From contig DPWC01000176.1 in assembly GCA_003529305.1 (NCBI GenBank), positions 1 to 6,456 of the forward strand: a DNA stretch of 6,456 nt. Direction: 5' to 3'. Below, in pieces: positions 5,487 through 6,456 of this stretch. Each line of letters opens with the position of its first letter. Position 1 is the stretch's first letter. The translations under genes were made by a program, and so were the position numbers. Source of the stretch: Actinomycetota bacterium. Its GTDB lineage: Bacteria > Actinomycetota > Actinomycetes > UBA12327. A model generated the notes under the pieces. It had not been told where the DNA came from. It did no database searches and worked only from the letters and a program-made list of their open reading frames with translations.

Positions 5487-6184
5487 GATCGTTTCTCCTG
5501 ACCTGCCGTGGTTGGCACGCTCGGCACGCTGAGGTCATATCGGGCCGCCTTTTGTGGAAGAAGTGCCTGCAAGATCGTGGCTTTGCGCTGGGTTTCGGCC
5601 AAGTCGCCCCACAACACGCTCACTCCGCGCGACAATCTCAGGGTGATCTGATCAGGTCGCGAGATGGAAATGGAGTCAAGGCGCTGTCGCGCAGCAGGCG
5701 GCAGCGCCGCCAACACCGTGGTGGCCTCGAGCACCGCGAGTTGACGATCGCCGTCAACTCGCGATTGACGAGCCCCAATGATCAGTAACGGCAGGTTGTG
5801 CTTAGGCCGATTCATTGGTCCAAAGACGACACCCTCGGCGTCGGCCCACTGCCCGCCCGCGGGGGTGCGCACATTCAACACGGCGATGCGAGGGCGCACG
5901 GATATCACCAAGGTATGCGGCCACGATCGCTGCAGAGTCACCGAAGCGGCTTCGGGGGCCACCGCGCGCACTGCCTGTTCGATGGGCTCTTTGGTCACCC
6001 GACTCAGTGGCTGCCCGGTCAGATCGGGAAGTGCCTCGCGCACCGCCTGCGTGCTGCTGGGGCCTAGTCCGGTGACCTTGACCGTCCTGACATCAAACAC
6101 CGCAGAGAACCAGATAATCAGGATGAAACCCGTGATCAGCGCGATGGCACCAAAAACACCGACCACCCATCGGACCCGCTTCAC
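5483..6184 (-). CDS. ftsQ: Divisome protein FtsQ (POTRA domain)
   Basis: A bitopic membrane protein of the divisome that works with FtsL and FtsB (DivIC) to activate septal peptidoglycan synthesis. The 233-residue product has one transmembrane helix at about 6-27 (WVVGVFGAIALITGFILIIW). The extracellular POTRA domain spans about 30-98: FDVRTVKVTGL, then the hallmark RSWPHTLVISVRPRIAVL. The FtsQ domain follows with WADAEGVVF (113-121) and ends in LLPQKAARYDLSVPSVPTT. The start is the GTG at 6184, whose last two bases begin the murC stop (GTGA overlap). The frame stays open upstream, but that part is a shadow of murC with no good start. The cytoplasmic tail is therefore only about five residues, which is very short for FtsQ. 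There is no clear ribosome binding site, so expression probably depends on coupling to murC. Confidence 0.93.
   Translation of the reverse strand: MKRVRWVVGVFGAIALITGFILIIWFSAVFDVRTVKVTGLGPSSTQAVREALPDLTGQPLSRVTKEPIEQAVRAVAPEAASVTLQRSWPHTLVISVRPRIAVLNVRTPAGGQWADAEGVVFGPMNRPKHNLPLLIIGARQSRVDGDRQLAVLEATTVLAALPPAARQRLDSISISRPDQITLRLSRGVSVLWGDLAETQRKATILQALLPQKAARYDLSVPSVPTTAGQEKRS
5495..5499 (-). promoter_or_regulatory. Ribosome binding site of the hydrolase gene
   Basis: The minus strand reads AGGAG, eight bases before the ATG at 5486 and inside the last codons of ftsQ. It indicates that the hydrolase is a genuinely translated member of this unit rather than a shadow frame. Confidence 0.65.
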
Positions 6185-6456
6185 AGCGAATCCGAAGTAT
6201 CCGAAGTCAAGGTGGCTCCCCCAGTTTCGCGCAGAGAATCCAAGAGCAAGGGCCCGATCAAGGTGACATCGCCTGCACCCATCGTCATCACCGTGTCCCC
6301 GGGTCTCACCACAGAGTGCAAGTAGGGGGTCACTGCGCTCCATGACCCCACAAATTGCACATCGCGGGCGCCCGCACGACGGGCCGCCTCGGCCACGGCC
6401 AAGCCACCGGCTCCAGGGATTGGATCCTCGCCTGCGGCGTAGACCTCCATCACCAC
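6181..6456 (-). CDS. murC: UDP-N-acetylmuramate--L-alanine ligase MurC, C-terminal part
   Basis: MurC is the cytoplasmic ATP-dependent ligase that adds L-alanine to UDP-MurNAc, the first amino acid of the peptidoglycan stem peptide. Only the last 91 residues are in the window; the gene enters from the right edge, and the first codon (GTG) is internal. The visible part belongs to the C-terminal ligase domain. VMEVYAAGEDPIPG near the edge and GDTVMTMGAGDVTLIGPLLLDSL toward the end are typical MurC motifs. The last residues, TLTSDTSDS, are a variable tail encoded partly by a 9-bp tandem repeat. The TGA overlaps the ftsQ start by four bases, which indicates translational coupling and the usual murC-ftsQ gene order of dcw clusters. 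Confidence 0.94.
   Translation of the reverse strand: MVMEVYAAGEDPIPGAGGLAVAEAARRAGARDVQFVGSWSAVTPYLHSVVRPGDTVMTMGAGDVTLIGPLLLDSLRETGGATLTSDTSDSL
6190..6207 (-). repeat. 9-bp tandem duplication at the end of murC
   Basis: ATCCGAAGT occurs twice in direct succession on the plus strand (6190-6198 and 6199-6207). It codes for the SDTSDS tail of MurC and occupies the place where a ribosome binding site for ftsQ would be expected. Confidence 0.8.

Noticed and set aside
5778..6266. Plus-strand open frame of 162 codons opposite ftsQ and the end of murC
   Set aside because: It is antisense to two recognised genes and has no ribosome binding site or domain signature.
6185..6343. N-terminal extension of FtsQ into the murC coding region
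   Set aside because: The extra 53 residues are the out-of-frame reading of murC, and the GTGA overlap at 6184-6181 gives the usual coupled start.

Overview
The window is an almost complete division and cell wall (dcw) 3' end from a high-GC actinomycete-type bacterium (Actinomycetota). All nine recognised genes lie on the minus strand, so transcription runs from high to low coordinates: murC (partial) > ftsQ > alpha/beta hydrolase > ftsZ > pgeF > yggS > sepF > yggT > divIVA (partial). The lineage call rests on four things: FtsZ, SepF, YggT and DivIVA together without ftsA; an FtsZ that starts MASPQNYLAVIKVVGIGGGG and ends DDLDIPDWLK; a DivIVA with Ala/Pro-rich linkers; and GC-rich third codon positions with GTG starts. 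The species cannot be named from the sequence, and nothing here looks like a mobile element, CRISPR array or RNA gene.

Region 1 (6456-4728) is a tightly coupled unit. The C-terminal end of MurC overlaps the GTG start of FtsQ by 4 bases (GTGA), and FtsQ overlaps an alpha/beta hydrolase gene by 4 bases (ATGA). This hydrolase is the unusual element, because ftsQ and ftsZ are normally direct neighbours in actinomycetes. Two inverted repeats at its 3' end may terminate or process the transcript.

Region 2 (4727-4511) is a 217-base gap with a plausible housekeeping promoter (TTGAGA, 18 bases, TAAGGT) and a leader of roughly 100 bases with two stem-loops before ftsZ.

Region 3 (4510-942) is the ftsZ-pgeF-yggS-sepF-yggT string, equivalent to the ylm cluster of Gram-positive bacteria. 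FtsZ builds the Z ring and SepF anchors it to the membrane. PgeF and YggS are peptidoglycan-editing and PLP-homeostasis proteins that travel with this locus, and YggT is a small membrane protein. A perfect 13-bp inverted repeat early in pgeF, shortly after the ftsZ stop, could be a coding-embedded attenuator.

Region 4 (941-1) is a 192-base gap followed by divIVA (wag31 type), the polar-growth scaffold, cut by the window edge. The gap probably holds the divIVA promoter and also contains a short plus-strand frame with coding-like composition.

Most of the window is conserved core biology and I see no clear new system. The points worth a second look are the inserted hydrolase, the pgeF stem-loop, the structured ftsZ leader and the repeat-bearing DivIVA tail.
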